Assembly: GCA_015852425.1 (NCBI GenBank)
Contig: JAAAIG010000067.1
Coordinates: forward strand, 1 to 64,000
Source: Gryganskiella cystojenkinii
Taxonomy: Eukaryota > Mortierellomycota > Mortierellomycetes > Mortierellales > Mortierellaceae
Length of the DNA stretch: 64,000 bases
Reading direction: 5' to 3'
Position 1 is the stretch's first letter; each line of letters opens with the position of its first letter. The notes below the pieces were generated by a model that was given only the letters and a program-made list of their open reading frames with translations, was not told the DNA's origin and searched no databases. Position numbers and translations under genes: made by a program. Positions 11,283 through 24,179 of the stretch are shown here, piece after piece.

Positions 11283-13121
11283 TCCTGGAGAGTCCTGCCA
11301 AGTCACCAAAATAGTATGCAGACCACACTCACCCTTCAAACCCCGTTTGAACGCAAACGGTGCGCGAGAGCAAGATACTCTACTTCCCTCTAGAGTTCTA
11401 CTCGTAGGTTGTCCTCAAGAGCGTCTCCTCCAGGAGCTTTTCCTTACACATCTTACTCTCTTGTATTACTGCCAGTAGTGGCAACATGACGCGCCTGAAA
11501 TAAAATAAGACCAAAACCAAAACCACAAGTTCTTGACAACGTTCACAAGGGTTGCACAGAGACAAAAGCTGCATATCGAATGCGCGCGAAAAAGAACATC
11601 CAGGCCTATATCGCATAAAACACGTCTCAATTTTTTTCTGCTCGGACCAAGTTTTCTTCTCTCCTTTTGCCATGTGGAAAGAAAAGAGGACTCTGGGTGC
11701 AGTAACCGGATCAGACTAAAAAAAACAAGTGTCTCCATCTTCTATTTAAGTATGACGCTTGCGCGAGAGGACAGGGGGCAGAGTAAAAGGGCAGGGACAG
11801 GGACAGGGGGGAGGACACATGGGCAAGTCTGCATCTTTCGAAAGAAGGAAAAAAAAGAAAAAATCTGCATCTACGAAAAGAACATGTTAAAGTTACCGAA
11901 CGCGGAAACTGTTCTTCATTGTGTGTTCGTCTTGAAGACCTTGACGCATTTAGCGTCGTTTGTAGGCTGACATTCTCTAGAAGAGTGGGACTGAAGACGA
12001 GGTCCTTGGATTACTATCAAGGACGGTTAAGGAGAGTTGAACAGTTGAAATAGGGGATCAATGACAAGGATAAAAAAAGAAGGGTGCAGTAATAATATTC
12101 ATGAGGAGAGCGTCCCTTTTTTTTTTTTTTTTTTGGGTCTTTACCGGGAAAAAGAAAAGGGACGTGAGCAGCAGGGGTTCAGATTCATCCTTTTTTCCTG
12201 TCTTGAGGATATGTTCGTCGTGGATATGCAACGCATGTAGGAGAAAAAGGATAGTAATCGTGGCAAAGGCGATACTTCTCCTAGTTGCCTTCTTATTCCT
12301 TTCTATTGACCACCCTTCATAGCATGTCATTTCCATTTTACTCATTCGCTCATTCGCACCATGGCTGTGTTCTACCGTGGTTGACCTCCTCACTTCTCGA
12401 TTCGTAGTTGACCTCCTTATTTCTCAAGTCGAAGGATCGTATGGGAGCGTCCATCTGTTTCAATCTATCCTCCACACACCGGACAGAGACGAACAATGAA
12501 AAATGACATACATCACCCTTGTACAACCGCACCCTGAAGTGGACATCCTAACCTGGCCATCGTTTTCCTGCTGCCCCTTCCTGAAAACACCCCTATTTTC
12601 GAAAATGGCGTGCACATGCAGAACTCTATTCCTCTCTTTGTCACACACATACACTCCCCACAGTTGCGTCGCATCCATCTATTTCGAAAACAAGCTTGTT
12701 CCTGTCGGACAAAAAAAAAAAAAATGAAGGGGGAGGGAGGGTCTCGATCCGTCTTTTTCTCCAACCCACCCACCACGTTTTCGATCCTTTTTCATTATGC
12801 AGGAAAAGTACATCCAAGTTCAGACTTGTAGGAAGAATCTCTCAAATGGGCGACGGCAAAGTGATGATTGAGAGATAAAAAACGCGCATGCCTTTTCTTT
12901 CTTTCTTTCACTCTCATTATTTTCCACTGCTGAGAGAAACGAGATCCCCCTCCCCCCTCGCTGCAACCCTCTTTTTATACTCGGACATTTTCTCAGTGCC
13001 ATACTCCAAATCTTCTCGCTATTATTTCCTTTGTTTGATCGACCAAATAATTGATTCGATCATCCGTCCTCTGTTCTCCAAAGACCGCTGTCTGCTCGTC
13101 AAAGCCAACAAAATCTTCTAA
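11283..13121. other. 1.8-kb gene-poor region and KHA1 leader
   Basis: I recognise no protein in any of the open frames here. The stretch holds homopolymer runs (poly-T at about 12117-12134, poly-A at about 12711-12723) and a 27-bp imperfect tandem duplication at about 12380-12425 (GTTGACCTCCT repeated). From about 12890 a pyrimidine-rich leader precedes the antiporter ATG at 13122. An unannotated non-coding RNA cannot be excluded. Confidence 0.45.
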
Positions 13122-16100
13122 ATGGTTGCCGTCACTCCAGGTCAGCACCTGTTTCAATATCGATACCCCCGATGGTGGACCAGAACCTCAAAAGTGGCTA
13201 TCTCATTCCATCTAACCATGTACGCAATTGTTTTCGCCGATAATAACAGGAAGCGTCATTACCGGTCTCAATCCCACCGTGGTCAATCCCTCGGATCCTT
13301 TTCCTCTCTTTGTCATCCAGGTGTGTCCTCGTTTTGTGCGACCCTGTAACCTTGTGTCCACTTCTTGTTGTGACCGAAAAAAGGAAAACCGCTGTGCGCT
13401 TGAGAAAACACAGCGGCCGACCAAAGATATCATATTTTGCACTGTTGACCCATCCATGCTCTCGTGTTAGGCGGTCATTATCGTTGGATTATGCTACATC
13501 CTCCACCTTGGTCTACGCAAGCTCAAGCAACCTCGAGTCATCTCTGAGGTCATTGCCGGCATCATCCTCGGCCCCTCTGTGATGGGTCGTATTCCAGGCT
13601 TTGCGACCACTATCTTCAATCCCGCAGGTTTGCCTTATCTCAACCTGGTCTCCACCCTTGGTTTGGTTCTCTTCCTCTTTCTTGTGGGATTAGAGCTTGA
13701 TCCAGCTCTGGTCATCAAACGTGCTCGATTTGCCCTGGGAATTTCCTTTGCGGGTATGGCTCTGCCCCTTGGTGTCGGTGCCGCCGTCAGTTACGTACTC
13801 TTTGAGGAACTCGGACCCAATACGACTGTTGGATTTGGTGAATTCCTGCTCTTTTGTGGTGTGGCAATGGCTATCACTGCTTTTCCTGTCCTGGCTCGTA
13901 TCTTGGCCGAACAAAAGCTCTTGACCACCAAGGTCGGATTCTTGACCATCTGTGCCGGCGCCGTAGGAGATATCGTGGCTTGGATCTTGCTTGCCCTTGT
14001 CGTTTCTATCATCAATAGTGCCAGCAAGATCACCCCGCTTTATGTTGTCCTCCTTTCTATCGCTTGGATCCTCGTCCTAATCTTTATCTTCAGGTATCAC
14101 ATACTCCGATGACGACACACCCATAATCGCGATTTTTTTTTTTTTTTTACCTTGCTCGAGGTACCCTGATTAATCGGATGTCACAATGCACCTGCTCCTC
14201 CCCCAAACTTGACTTTTAGACCGATCTTCATATTCTTGATCAGGATTACAAAGTCCCAGGACGAACCCAGTCAGACCATGATGGCTTTCACCTTGGCTCT
14301 CGTCATGGTCAGCGCATTCGTTACCGATATTATCGGCGTCCACTCTATCTTTGGCGCGTTCTTGGTTGGCCTCATCATCCCCAACGATACAGGCTTTGCA
14401 GACGGAGTCACCAAGAGGATCGAAGATCTTGTCAGTGTCATCTTCCTACCCATCTACTTCGCGCTCTCGGGTCTCAAGACGCAGGTTGGATTGCTTGACA
14501 ATGGTCGAATTTGGGGTCTCGTCATCCTCACGACTGTTGTTGCCTGTTTTGGAAAGATTGCCGGTTGTTCTGTCGCTGCTCGTATCCAAGGCATGGAATG
14601 GCGAGAGTCATTTGCCATTGGTGTCTTGATGAACTGTAAGGGACTTATTGAGCTGATTGTCCTCAATATTGGATACGATGCTGGTGTCATCAACGACAAG
14701 GTCTTTGTCATCATGGTTGCCATGTGTCTCATCACGACGTGCATGACGACGCCAGCCGTCTCGTGGATCTACCCTGTACACTACCAGCGAGCGGCTGCTC
14801 TCCGCGCTTTGGCAAAAGAGAGAAAGTCGAATGGCGACATAGAGAGAGCATCGTCTGCGGACGATATCGGCAAGGCTCAAAAGGGATTCATGCTGTGCCT
14901 GGAAAAGATTCATCATCTACCTGCGCTCATGACCTTCCTTGAGATGCTGCACCATGCTTCACCGACGATAGAGGATGCCGGCTCACAAAGCAATAGTCAC
15001 TCGTCCTTGACCGTCCCTGGCTCCCAGGCGCCGTTTGTCTCCCCAACTGTAGGCGAGATCACAAACGTCCCAGATATCCTGGCACTTCGACTGTTGCACC
15101 TCACTGAACGTAGTTCCTCTGTCCTTCTCGCCGCCACCGAGCGCGCCGAGGTCTTGCGTCGCGATACACTCATGACCGTCTTTCAAGCATTCGCCAAACT
15201 CAACAGCATCCCTTTACGACCGCTCATGACCCTCTCCACCGACCCGGACGACTTTGCGCAGAGTATCTACGACGAAGCCATAGAATCTGGCACGGGCACT
15301 ATCATCGTTCCTTGGAACTCGACCTCCCTCCCAGATCCTCCTTTGAGTATTATTGGCGACGGTCAGAGCCCTGTTCTCTCTCGCCCACTTGTTACTTCAA
15401 ATACCCAGCTGGTTAGCCGATTGTTGAACGTGACCTCCAACAAGGGTTTAGTGACAGCTGTCTTTGTCGACAGAGAGTTTGGAGGCTCTGGTCACTTTTT
15501 GAACATCATGATCCCCTTGTATGGTTCCCAAGACGATGAAGAGGCTCTGAAACTTGCATCAGCCATGAGTCACAACCGAATCTGCAACATCCTCATTGTG
15601 CGAATTGAGGCGGCCAAGAAGGTGCTGAACGAAAAGGACACCACGGTTGTGCAGGTAGACTCTGACAGTCAATCGATGGACTATCCCATCGAGGAGGTCC
15701 CAGACCTGCCCGAGGACAACCAGGTCCTCATCCAGTCATACTTCCCTCATCGATGTTTCCCTCTTGGAGACCGACGACTGAACAACAAGAAGACAAGCAA
15801 CAACGGTTCTGTGGAGGTAGGATTGGGTATTTTTGTCCACGTTGTGCCAACACTTCAAGATTCCATTGGGCTGGCCAAGACCGTCTTGGGATCGCGTGAT
15901 CTCGTTGTGATGGGTAGGGGTCAGACTACGAAATCGAAGCGCCATACCCTCGTCGCGGATCCTGGACAACTTCAACAGCAACAGCCATTATCAAATTATG
16001 GCACTTCGACCGGCGTGCAAATCGGTGGACACTCTTCCAAGAATCCGGGACTCCATCTCAGCCAACTGCCTACGGGGTTCACAATTTCCAGCTCGAACAC

Positions 16101-16509
16101 ACCCACCCATCCCATCGACAATCCCTTGGGTGACAGTGGTCTCCGACCCCGTCATCATCTCAAGCCTCAGCCATCGTCTCGAGATTTGCATCATTCATTC
16201 TTGACCGTCTCAACCATCTTGGGAATCGGTGCACAGAATTTCCTTAGCTCTGAGGTCGCCTGCTGTCTCTTAGTCGTCCAATCCGGTGTAAGGCATGCAC
16301 CTATGGCCGGTAGTCAGTTGCATTCTCCTGGAATTGAGTTCTCTAGAGTGCCATCTACAACCGTCTCTAGTGTGCTTCCAGTACCTCCGCCTTTGTCTAC
16401 ACCTCGAGGACAGCCCCCACACCAGCAACACCAGCCACACCAGCAGCAGCGGCCACTTGGATTTGAAAGCGAGCATGCACCGGCGTACCCTTTTGCAGAC
16501 CAGCAATAG
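13122..16509 (+). CDS. KHA1: K+/H+ antiporter, CPA2 family (Kha1-like)
   Basis: Exons 13122-13140 (19 nt), 13250-13320, 13471-14093 and 14220-16509 join to 1000 residues. The first ~420 residues form the Na+/H+ exchanger fold of CPA2: VISEVIAGIILGPSVMGR, LVGLELDPALV, AITAFPVLARILAE, GAVGDIVAWILLALVV, FVTDIIGVHSIFGAFLVGLI and MNCKGLIELIVLNIG, with many hydrophobic segments. The GDIVAW Asp is the expected ion-binding residue. The remaining ~550 residues are a cytosolic tail with USP-like segments, ending in a Gln/His/Pro-rich stretch. Yeast Kha1 acts in Golgi membranes in K+ and pH homeostasis. The two tiny first exons encode the canonical N-terminus, so the start is well supported. Confidence 0.92.
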
Positions 16510-16687
16510 CCTTGCAATTGTAAATAGTCTCTTCCCCCTCCCCCTGTCTATCTAGTACTTCTATACCTTGCAACTTGAACATCTTTGCACATCTATCCTT
16601 CATTTCTTGCAAATCACATTTTAACAAAGAAAAAAATACCCGCCTTATGAACAACTCTTCCTCTTCCGGTGTAGACACTATATTCAA

Positions 16688-18134
16688 TTGATCACATTTC
16701 ATCTGAATGAAAGTGTACCGTTCTCCTCCTCGTACACTGATCCCGAGATCCGAAACAAACTCGAGGGTCAGGTCCAGATCACTGTCTTTGCGGCGCTTCT
16801 CAAGGTGTTTTGTTCAGGATTACAAGCCCTGGAGATCCGAGGCTTTGGAACACTTCAACCCGAACGACCCCTGCCGGGCGTAAAAGCTTTCGGTCGGTTT
16901 TATCGATCGCAACAACAGGCTCAACAAAGGGCCATCGATTACGCGGTTGCTTCCCTGCTCAAGAGAGCAGCCTCGACTGCATCCGTAACCGAATCATTAT
17001 CATCACCCACATCTCTCGACATCGCCCTCGTAGGATCTATTTTAGGTGATACTGAGCTCAACAAGAACTCCACCGGCAAGAAGCGGGGACTTCGATTCAT
17101 CTCCATCTCACATTTGCTCATCTCACATTTGCTCGGCATGAGCTCGTTCACTGCCGAGGCTATTGTCGAGTCCTTCTCTGGCAAGGACTCGATTTTGGAA
17201 GATATCGATATCCAATGTTGTGGTGGATTCCCAAGCGAACAAGTGCATACTCTCCTGGGTTTGCTCCCGACCCTTCGCTCACTCGATATCCGCTAACGAG
17301 AGATTGAATCTGGAGTCGAGTATCCCTGCCTTGTGGCCTATTCAGGATTTATGCCCAAGGAGGCGCCCCGCCGCTATTGTCGCATCGGTTGTTCTGGCAA
17401 TCACCGCTATCGCAAGGGCAAGACCAGCCGCAAACCGAAGCAAGAAAAGATGTGAAGGAAGCCAAGGAGAAACTCTGGGCATGTACTGGCTCGCTACAAA
17501 TCCTTTGGATTGGAATCACGGCCGTCCGGGATACAACGGTCATCACTTTCCAGCCGTCTTCAGTGCGAGACAAACGACCCCAGAGCTCAGTTAGAGAGAA
17601 AGAGGGAGGATTCCAAAAGCGGAAAATATCTGCGGGATTGATCTCAACATCCTTGTACTCAACACTTCATGATCCACCCGAGAACTTTGACTGGTTCTTT
17701 GGCAGGAAGCTCTCGCTCGTTAGTGTCCAACCTCTCTATTTCCGGTCCCGCCCTATCGATCTGTGCTCGTGTCGACAATTGGAGAAATGGGCCAATCTAA
17801 AAGACTGGGAGGTTTTGGATCTGGAGGGCTTGCAGTGTCTTAAAGGCACGAGCGCGACAACCACAGACGAGATCCTGGGGTTAAAGGCGTCATCTTACTC
17901 AGCCAACAATCACCACAATTGAAGGTCATCAAGGGATTGGTTCATGCGAGCTACTTGGTGGAGAAGGCAGGAAGCGCAACGAGTTCCGTTACTTTGCAGT
18001 GGCTGTGTTCGAAACACCCTGATATCCAGGTGCCGGTCTCCAGACACAAGCGTAGGAGATGGATCCAAAGCTGGATATATAGTGAGTGGGATGAGAACCC
18101 AGAGTTAAGGCCCCGGGCCGCTCTTTCTGGCTAA
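16688..18134 (+). pseudogene. Decayed LRR/F-box-like gene
   Basis: Protein-like sequence is spread over several + frames: 16688-17296 (LQALEIRGFGTLQ; LLGLLPTLRSLDIR), then 17377-17922 (WANLKDWEVLDLEGLQCLKG), then 17919-18134 (SPQLKVIKGLVHASYLVEKAG). The Leu spacing resembles C-terminal parts of the F-box/LRR proteins common in this window. I found no start with an F-box and no clean introns joining the pieces, so frameshifts and loss of the 5' part are likely. A 15-bp tandem duplication sits near 17105-17135. It could still be a poorly predicted active gene. Confidence 0.4.
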
Positions 18135-18303
18135 TGTTGATTCTTCTCCTCCAGCCCTTGGTAATCAGCAACAACGGTAGGAGAAAAACCAAACGACATG
18201 TACAACAAAAAAAGACCATCAATGTTTATGAAGGAATATATGGACAAAAAAAACTGAGGCCAAAACTCTTGAAAAGGAGCTGTTGGTAAAAAAAGAAGAG
18301 ACT

Positions 18304-21300
18304 TTAACGAGGAAGCGCTCGTGGGTTCTCCTCATAGACTGCACCATTCGTCACTCCCTGGATGCGAAGCTGGGTCAAGTGTGGGAGTGAATCTAAGATT
18401 TGGTTTCATAGAGGAGTAAAGGGTCAATCCTCCATCCGAAATTAAAGTAACTCGAAAACATTTCACATACAATTCCTTATAGGCCAACACCAAAAAAAAA
18501 AAGGAAAAAAAATGAACGTACTCTGCAGACGCCAGGCTTTAGATTCAGTGACATCGGTATACTCAAGATTCAACGTGGTCAACTCCAATCCTCGTGTAAA
18601 AACCGCAAGGGACTCATCATGGATAAATGGGTTGTATCCAAGGTTCAGTCGTTTGAGATTAAGAGTGAAGAACGCACATCGACCTAGACTGTTCATACCC
18701 ACAGTCGTCAGTCGTCCACAACGTGCCATCGACAGGATCTCAATCCGGGCAAGATCTAAGACAAGTGCAAAAAGGTCAAGAAAAAAAAAGAGTCCAGGTA
18801 AGCAAACAAGTTGAGGTGAACCGTTGATCCAGAATACAGTTAAGATACCTCGCAGATAATCGATCGCCTTGTCCGAGATAGCCGTTCGATCCAAAGAAAG
18901 TTCCTTTAAGGAGGACAAATGCACAAAAACAGCCGCACCAACATCGGTGAGCCGGGTATCAGCAAGTGAAAGCATCTGTAAATGGTGGGCGGCCTCCAAG
19001 GCCAAGATTGCCTCGTCCGCGACAAACAAAAATTTGCTCAAGTCTAACTCGACCAGTGGTAAAGCTATTGAATATTTAATTAATAAGAGACCGTTAGTTC
19101 GAGAAAAGACCCATAGTTGATCCCATGTACCTTTGAGATTCCTCGACGCGCTTACATGCTGCGAGTGGCAACACAGTGAGAAGATCATGCTCACGATTTG
19201 GGAAGCGGAGCGTTTGAAGATCACGGAGACCTATCGAAGAAAAGTAAAATGGCATAATTAGTTTACAATTTCATTGGATTCTGACAAGGATTTGAGGAAT
19301 GTCAGGACAAGAGAGTCATACTTGTAACACAATGCTCCAACGCAGACGCATCGACATGTCCACAGGAAGTCAGGTTGAGCGTCTCCAGCGTACTCAAGAA
19401 TCCTGCCAAAGCAACCACGTCTGCGCTCGATATCGTTGTCCAGGCAATGTCAAGATTCAAGAGCTGGGTAAATGCGCCAGCTTCGGGCAGTACAATGCCA
19501 GATTCGTTGAATGCGTTTGTGTTGTTCAGCCGCAATGTTTGGAGGTTGGTCAGACCTAGATCAACGAACAAGCGTATAGTCTGGCCGGTTAGATCATGGT
19601 CGATGTTGATATCTTTGCTAAATACGTAAAAACAGAATGTTATTCAACTGCACCTTGCAAGTTTGACAAGGCAGTTCTCCCCATGATGCCTTCACAGAAC
19701 GACACATCAAGGGTCTGCAGAGTAGTATTCCAAGCCGCATCCGCGATAACTTTTGCAAGGCCTCTCGAGGTGATCTTGGTTGTCGACAAGTGGAGTGCGG
19801 ACAGGTTTGGCAAATCTGAAAAGAAAAAGGTGTGCATGAGGGGGTACTGTTAGATGGTGGGCTCGACAGCATGCGCAAGATTCCAAACAAATACGCTTGT
19901 TTTTACATACTTAGAGTGAATTCGAGCGTCTTGTCGGTAATGCGGCAGTGAGACAAATCCAAAAATTCAAGTTCCTCAAACCGGGCAACGTTGGAGAACC
20001 CGGCATCTGTCAAAAAAGCGCAGCTCTTCAAACTCAAGTACATCAGCGAGCGGGATTGACATGATCCAATTGCATCCAAGAGAGAGTCGGTTGCTCGTGA
20101 ATATCCATCCAGAACGATGTTGACAAGCGAGCTATAGGCATCAAAATTTTAAGAGGTGAACATTGGCGTGACCAAGATGATTGACGTCTTGGAGCTGCAT
20201 TCTAGTATTTTCCACATACCATTTGAAGAAGCGCTTGAAAGACAGTTGGTCCAGTTGCTTTAACTTGATCAGTTCCTGAATGATGGATTCTGCACTCTGG
20301 GATCCGAGGTTGTCGCCCAACAGCTTTAGGTGCTTTGATGACGCCGAATTCCTGCTCGTCAATAATACTGGTTGTGCAAGTCAGACGAATGGTGGGGTGT
20401 CAGAAGGATATTGTACGTGATCTACTCAAAACAGACATGCATATGCAAGAAGAGAACCAGTAGCATACCTGCAACTTCGTATGAACACAGAGATTGAAGT
20501 GTGGGTACATCCCGAGTCTTGATCTTCTTTGGGGCCTGTGCTTCTTCAGGTACAGCTGTGGCTTGATCTCTTTCTCTGGCGGCCATAGCATCCAAGATCC
20601 GTTGTCGTCGGATCGCACCACCCTGGTCTGCAATGGATGCCTCCGCATCGGGCTGGACGACTGGAGCAGAAGACGTCGACGAAGAACCCAAAGAGTGTCC
20701 TGCGCCAGAAAAGGCCATGCCACCGCGCCCTCTTCCTCGACCTCGACCGGCAAAGTTATTTCCAGCCTGAGGGTGATGACCAATTATAGGCATTGCATGC
20801 ATAGGGTTGTCTTCCTCGATTTCCTCGTCTTCGTCACCGTCATCACTGACTTCGTGTTCTTGATCTTGGTCGTTTTCTTGAACATCGTCCTGAATGTCTT
20901 CATTGTCTTCTTCATCATGGCTTTCCAAAATATGTTCCTGGTCAACCAAAGAGCCATCGTCGTTATTGTTAGTAAGAGACTCTTCCATCTCGATATCATC
21001 CGGAAGCCATGCTCCAGGAGTGAGCGGCTGTGGTGCAACGATAGGAGGTGGTACAGACACGTTCAAAGAGCAGCTAGGGTAAAGACCAGCTTCGGTCAAT
21101 GTGAGACTGCTCTCAATCGCCGTGAATTCTCGTCTAGGAAAGGGCTAAAGTAGATGCAGCGTTAGTTATAGTAAGAGGAGTGGGAAGTTTCGTCTTGCGA
21201 ATGTTCAAGAATTCTTGAGACAGCATCTCTGAAGTCTTACTTGTATAAGAGTGATATCTGCGTTTCCAAGGTTGCCGTCCTCTGTGCGTGCAATCTCGAA

Positions 21301-22305
21301 CAAGTCTTTCAGAGTCGATGTGCAGTCCATTGACCTCTTCAGCACTGATCCGTTCTTGAGTCGAATCTATTAGGGGTGCATTATGTCAAAACCAGTCGTT
21401 TTGGTTAGTCGGTCAAGATCATATTCGGCGCTCTCGCACACGTTGACGTTTAGACCTTTTACCTGAACCATTGTGGGTCTTGTCGTGGACGAGTGTGTCG
21501 TTGCTGAAGAGGTGGACGGGACAGGCACTGTGGCAGCTGATGTCGGAGGGAAAGCGCCGGGTATAGAGGTGTTGCTTGTTGAAGGTCCAGCTGCAGACGA
21601 GGAGGTGTTGGATAAGGCCTGATTTTTTGACTTGCGAGCCTCTTGGTCCTCCTTGAAAGCATTCAGTGCCCTCTGACGTGCCAGTCTCTCCTGGGCCTTT
21701 TCCTTCTTGATCTTCTCGGCACGTCTGTTGGCTTCCAAGAGCCTGGAGGCATTCTGAGCGTCGAGTGCTTCGTCGTTGAAACGCGAGCTCAAGGGTAAAG
21801 GTGGGATGACCTGAGGTTGTGATGATGGTGGCGCAGGGTTCTTGATGATGTTGATTTTGATCTTTTTTGCGGTATTTGCAGTTTCCTGGTCCTCGTTGTT
21901 TGTCGAGGTGAAAGTGGGCAGAACAGATTCAGGAAAGGGATCCTCTGAGGAGTGGGGTTGAACCTGAGCAGCCGAGGCAGCCAAGGCTCGCTGCAAATCA
22001 GCCTCGAACGCGTTGTCGGTGTCGTCTCGAAGGCGCAGTGTCGAGGAAGAGGAGGAGGTGTTCGCGTCGATGGCAGCATTGTTGTCAAATATCCTATAGT
22101 TAATAATCAAATAAACAAATAAACAGGGGAAGGGGAACTTTGGGGTCAATGCTGATTTCAATGACGGACCATTTGCACATTATAGACAGGGCAACTACCA
22201 TTCGGTCGCAGCGTCGACGGTCGTGTGCCCGGCCTCGATGGCAGCACGCGCCTGTCTGAGAGTGAATCCGCAGTTGAGGAGGGACGCGCGAAGGTCGCTG
22301 TTCAT
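18304..22305 (-). CDS. UBA-UBX-LRR fusion protein
   Basis: Read from ATG 22305 to a TAA ending at 18304. Early exons are 22305-22199, 22093-21463, 21366-21241, 21144-20469, 20367-20220, then from 20131; the last is 18392-18304, ending RALPR. Exon 1 encodes a UBA-like helix bundle (LRASLLNCGFTLRQARAAIEAG). Exon 2 is a disordered and coiled-coil region (RLLEANRRAEKIKKEKAQER). Exons 3-4 form a UBX domain (IRLKNGSVLKRSM; PFPRREF; LTEAGLYPSCSLNV). An acidic linker and RGRGRGRGG follow, then leucine-rich repeats in the C-terminal half (LEFLDLSHCRITDKTLE; LNLEYTDVTESKAW). UBX domains bind the Cdc48/p97 ATPase and UBA binds ubiquitin, so this is probably a Cdc48 adaptor whose LRR region picks substrates. 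Domains are seen; the adaptor role is inferred. The SAKS1/UBXN1 layout is similar but has no LRR. Confidence 0.8.
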
Positions 22306-23158
22306 TTCTTGGTTGCTTTATTATTTTTGTTTATAATAATACAGAGGGAGGCGGACAAAGGTGAGGAGAGTGAATGGAATGAAACAGAGGGGGAGAGGGA
22401 AAGAGGAATGAACAAGAAAGAAATGAATGTAATGTGTGAAAAAGTGAGAAATCAGAAATGGAAAAGGAGACTAATTGGCAAAGGAAAAAGAGTTGTGGCA
22501 AAGCAAAGGCTCTTGTCCGAGGACAGCACTCGTTCGTTCTTCTCCTTCCTCTCCTTCATCTTGTTCATTTGTTCATGCGTCCATCCCACTGACCTCATCA
22601 TCACTGCCACAAGAGTTCCTCGACATCAATTCACCATCCTCAACCCCATCTCCTTCTCCTCTACTTGCTACACGTCCTTTTTGTAAATACTGCCCTCTTG
22701 ACGCGCTCAAACAGGGAAGCACTAACACCTTCATCGAACTTCTCTCCCCCTGTCGTCACACCCCTTGTCTGCAACCTGGCCCCAACTCACTGTTGACAGC
22801 GAGAGGCGGAAAAAAGGGAAAACCACCAACAATATCTACGTCCAACCTTCCTCCACAGCCGAATTAAGCAAGGTCGTCGTTTTTTCAACGTTCTCTTCTG
22901 CGACCTCTTCGTTCCAGGATAGATCCAATCTCGCGCTCTTACACAATACACGCCAAAGTTGGCTCACCCGCAAAAGGTAAACTCGTTCAAACTACTGACC
23001 CTTTGATCTTGATCATGAACGACACGGACTCTATCGTACACCCCTCGATGGAACATACCCATCCTCAACGCTCCGTGGTCACGGTCCCCCTAGCCCGTTG
23101 CCCAAGTTTGAGAAGACTACAACGGTCCCAACTGGGTCGATACCCGTGACAAGATGGA
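22306..23158. other. Upstream region of the UBX-LRR gene; no clear gene
   Basis: The first part is the promoter and leader of the divergently read UBX-LRR gene. Short + frames run up to the inverted duplication (an ATG at 23017 with a stop after ~40 codons), but none resembles a known family. They may be remnants of the sequence into which the duplicated element was placed. Confidence 0.4.
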
Positions 23159-23954
23159 TGTCGTGGTTCAGGCCTAGCCAAGCACGCGAGTTAGGGAAAG
23201 TTGTCTTCTTGCCATTCAATTCTTCTCAGATGTTGGAAAAACCTATCTTCAAGAGAAGCGATAACTTTGAGACCTTCTACGACCGTTTCAAGGCCTACAC
23301 AGGCAGTTGGGACGAACCAAAGATGAAAAAGGAAGTAGAGACGTTCTTTGAGAAAGAACTGAAAGAGGCCATCGTGCAAACCGAAAAGGAAACGAGTTCA
23401 TGGAGCCTGTTGGTCGAGAAACTGAGGAAGTTGTTCCCGACAGAAGTCAAGAAAACACCAGAGGATTACCAGGCTGCAATTGACAAGGTAATCAAGCGAA
23501 ACCTCAGCTTTACAATCCCTATGGTCGACATACAGTTGATAAAGGGAAACCTGACGAAGCTGGGAGTCGATTCGCCAAAGTATGTCGACCATAGGGATTG
23601 TAAAGCTGAGGTTTCGCTTGATTACCTTGTCAATTGCAGCCTGGTAATCCTCTGGTGTTTTCTTGACTTCTGTCGGGAACAACTTCCTCAGTTTCTCGAC
23701 CAACAGGCTCCATGAACTCGTTTCCTTTTCGGTTTGCACGATGGCCTCTTTCAGTTCTTTCTCAAAGAACGTCTCTACTTCCTTTTTCATCTTTGGTTCG
23801 TCCCAACTGCCTGTGTAGGCCTTGAAACGGTCGTAGAAGGTCTCAAAGTTATCGCTTCTCTTGAAGATAGGTTTTTCCAACATCTGAGAAGAATTGAGTG
23901 GCAAGAAGACAACTTTCCCTAACTCGCATGCTTGGCTAGGCCTGAACCACGACA
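23159..23954. repeat. 374-bp inverted duplication with 48-bp spacer (gag-like)
   Basis: Left arm 23159-23532 and right arm 23581-23954 are reverse complements with only a few differences (for example CACGCGAG versus CATGCGAG, and GCCATTC versus GCCACTC). The spacer is 23533-23580. Both arms encode the same ~125 residues, + in the left and - in the right. The protein (KRSDNFETFYDRFKAY; SWSLLVEKLRKLFP) has the spacing of a retrotransposon gag/capsid domain, which I infer without a search. The left reading continues sensibly through the spacer, so the left copy looks like the longer parent and the right an inverted partial copy. The very high identity implies recent origin or ongoing gene conversion. 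Transcription would give a long hairpin RNA. Confidence 0.85.
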
Positions 23955-24139
23955 AGGCTCTACTATTAAAAGATCTCAAATCCATTCAGATCAATGGCGA
24001 GGAACTCGGTCTCAGTGAAGCTGGACTGGCCAAAGATGCGATCGATGGATAAAGACAAGGTCAAGAATGTTGAAAGAGCAATGACAACTAGGGATCCATC
24101 TTTCCTCTCGCAATGAAAATATTGTACACTCTAGTAGAT

Positions 24140-24172
24140 AAATATATATATGTCTATGTCTATGTCTATGCT
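24140..24172 (+). repeat. TA and TATGTC short repeats
   Basis: A short (TA)n run is followed by three consecutive TATGTC units. It lies just beyond the 3' end of GUF1 (stop at 24180, minus strand), within its probable 3' UTR. Confidence 0.7.
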
Positions 24173-24179
24173 TTTTGTT

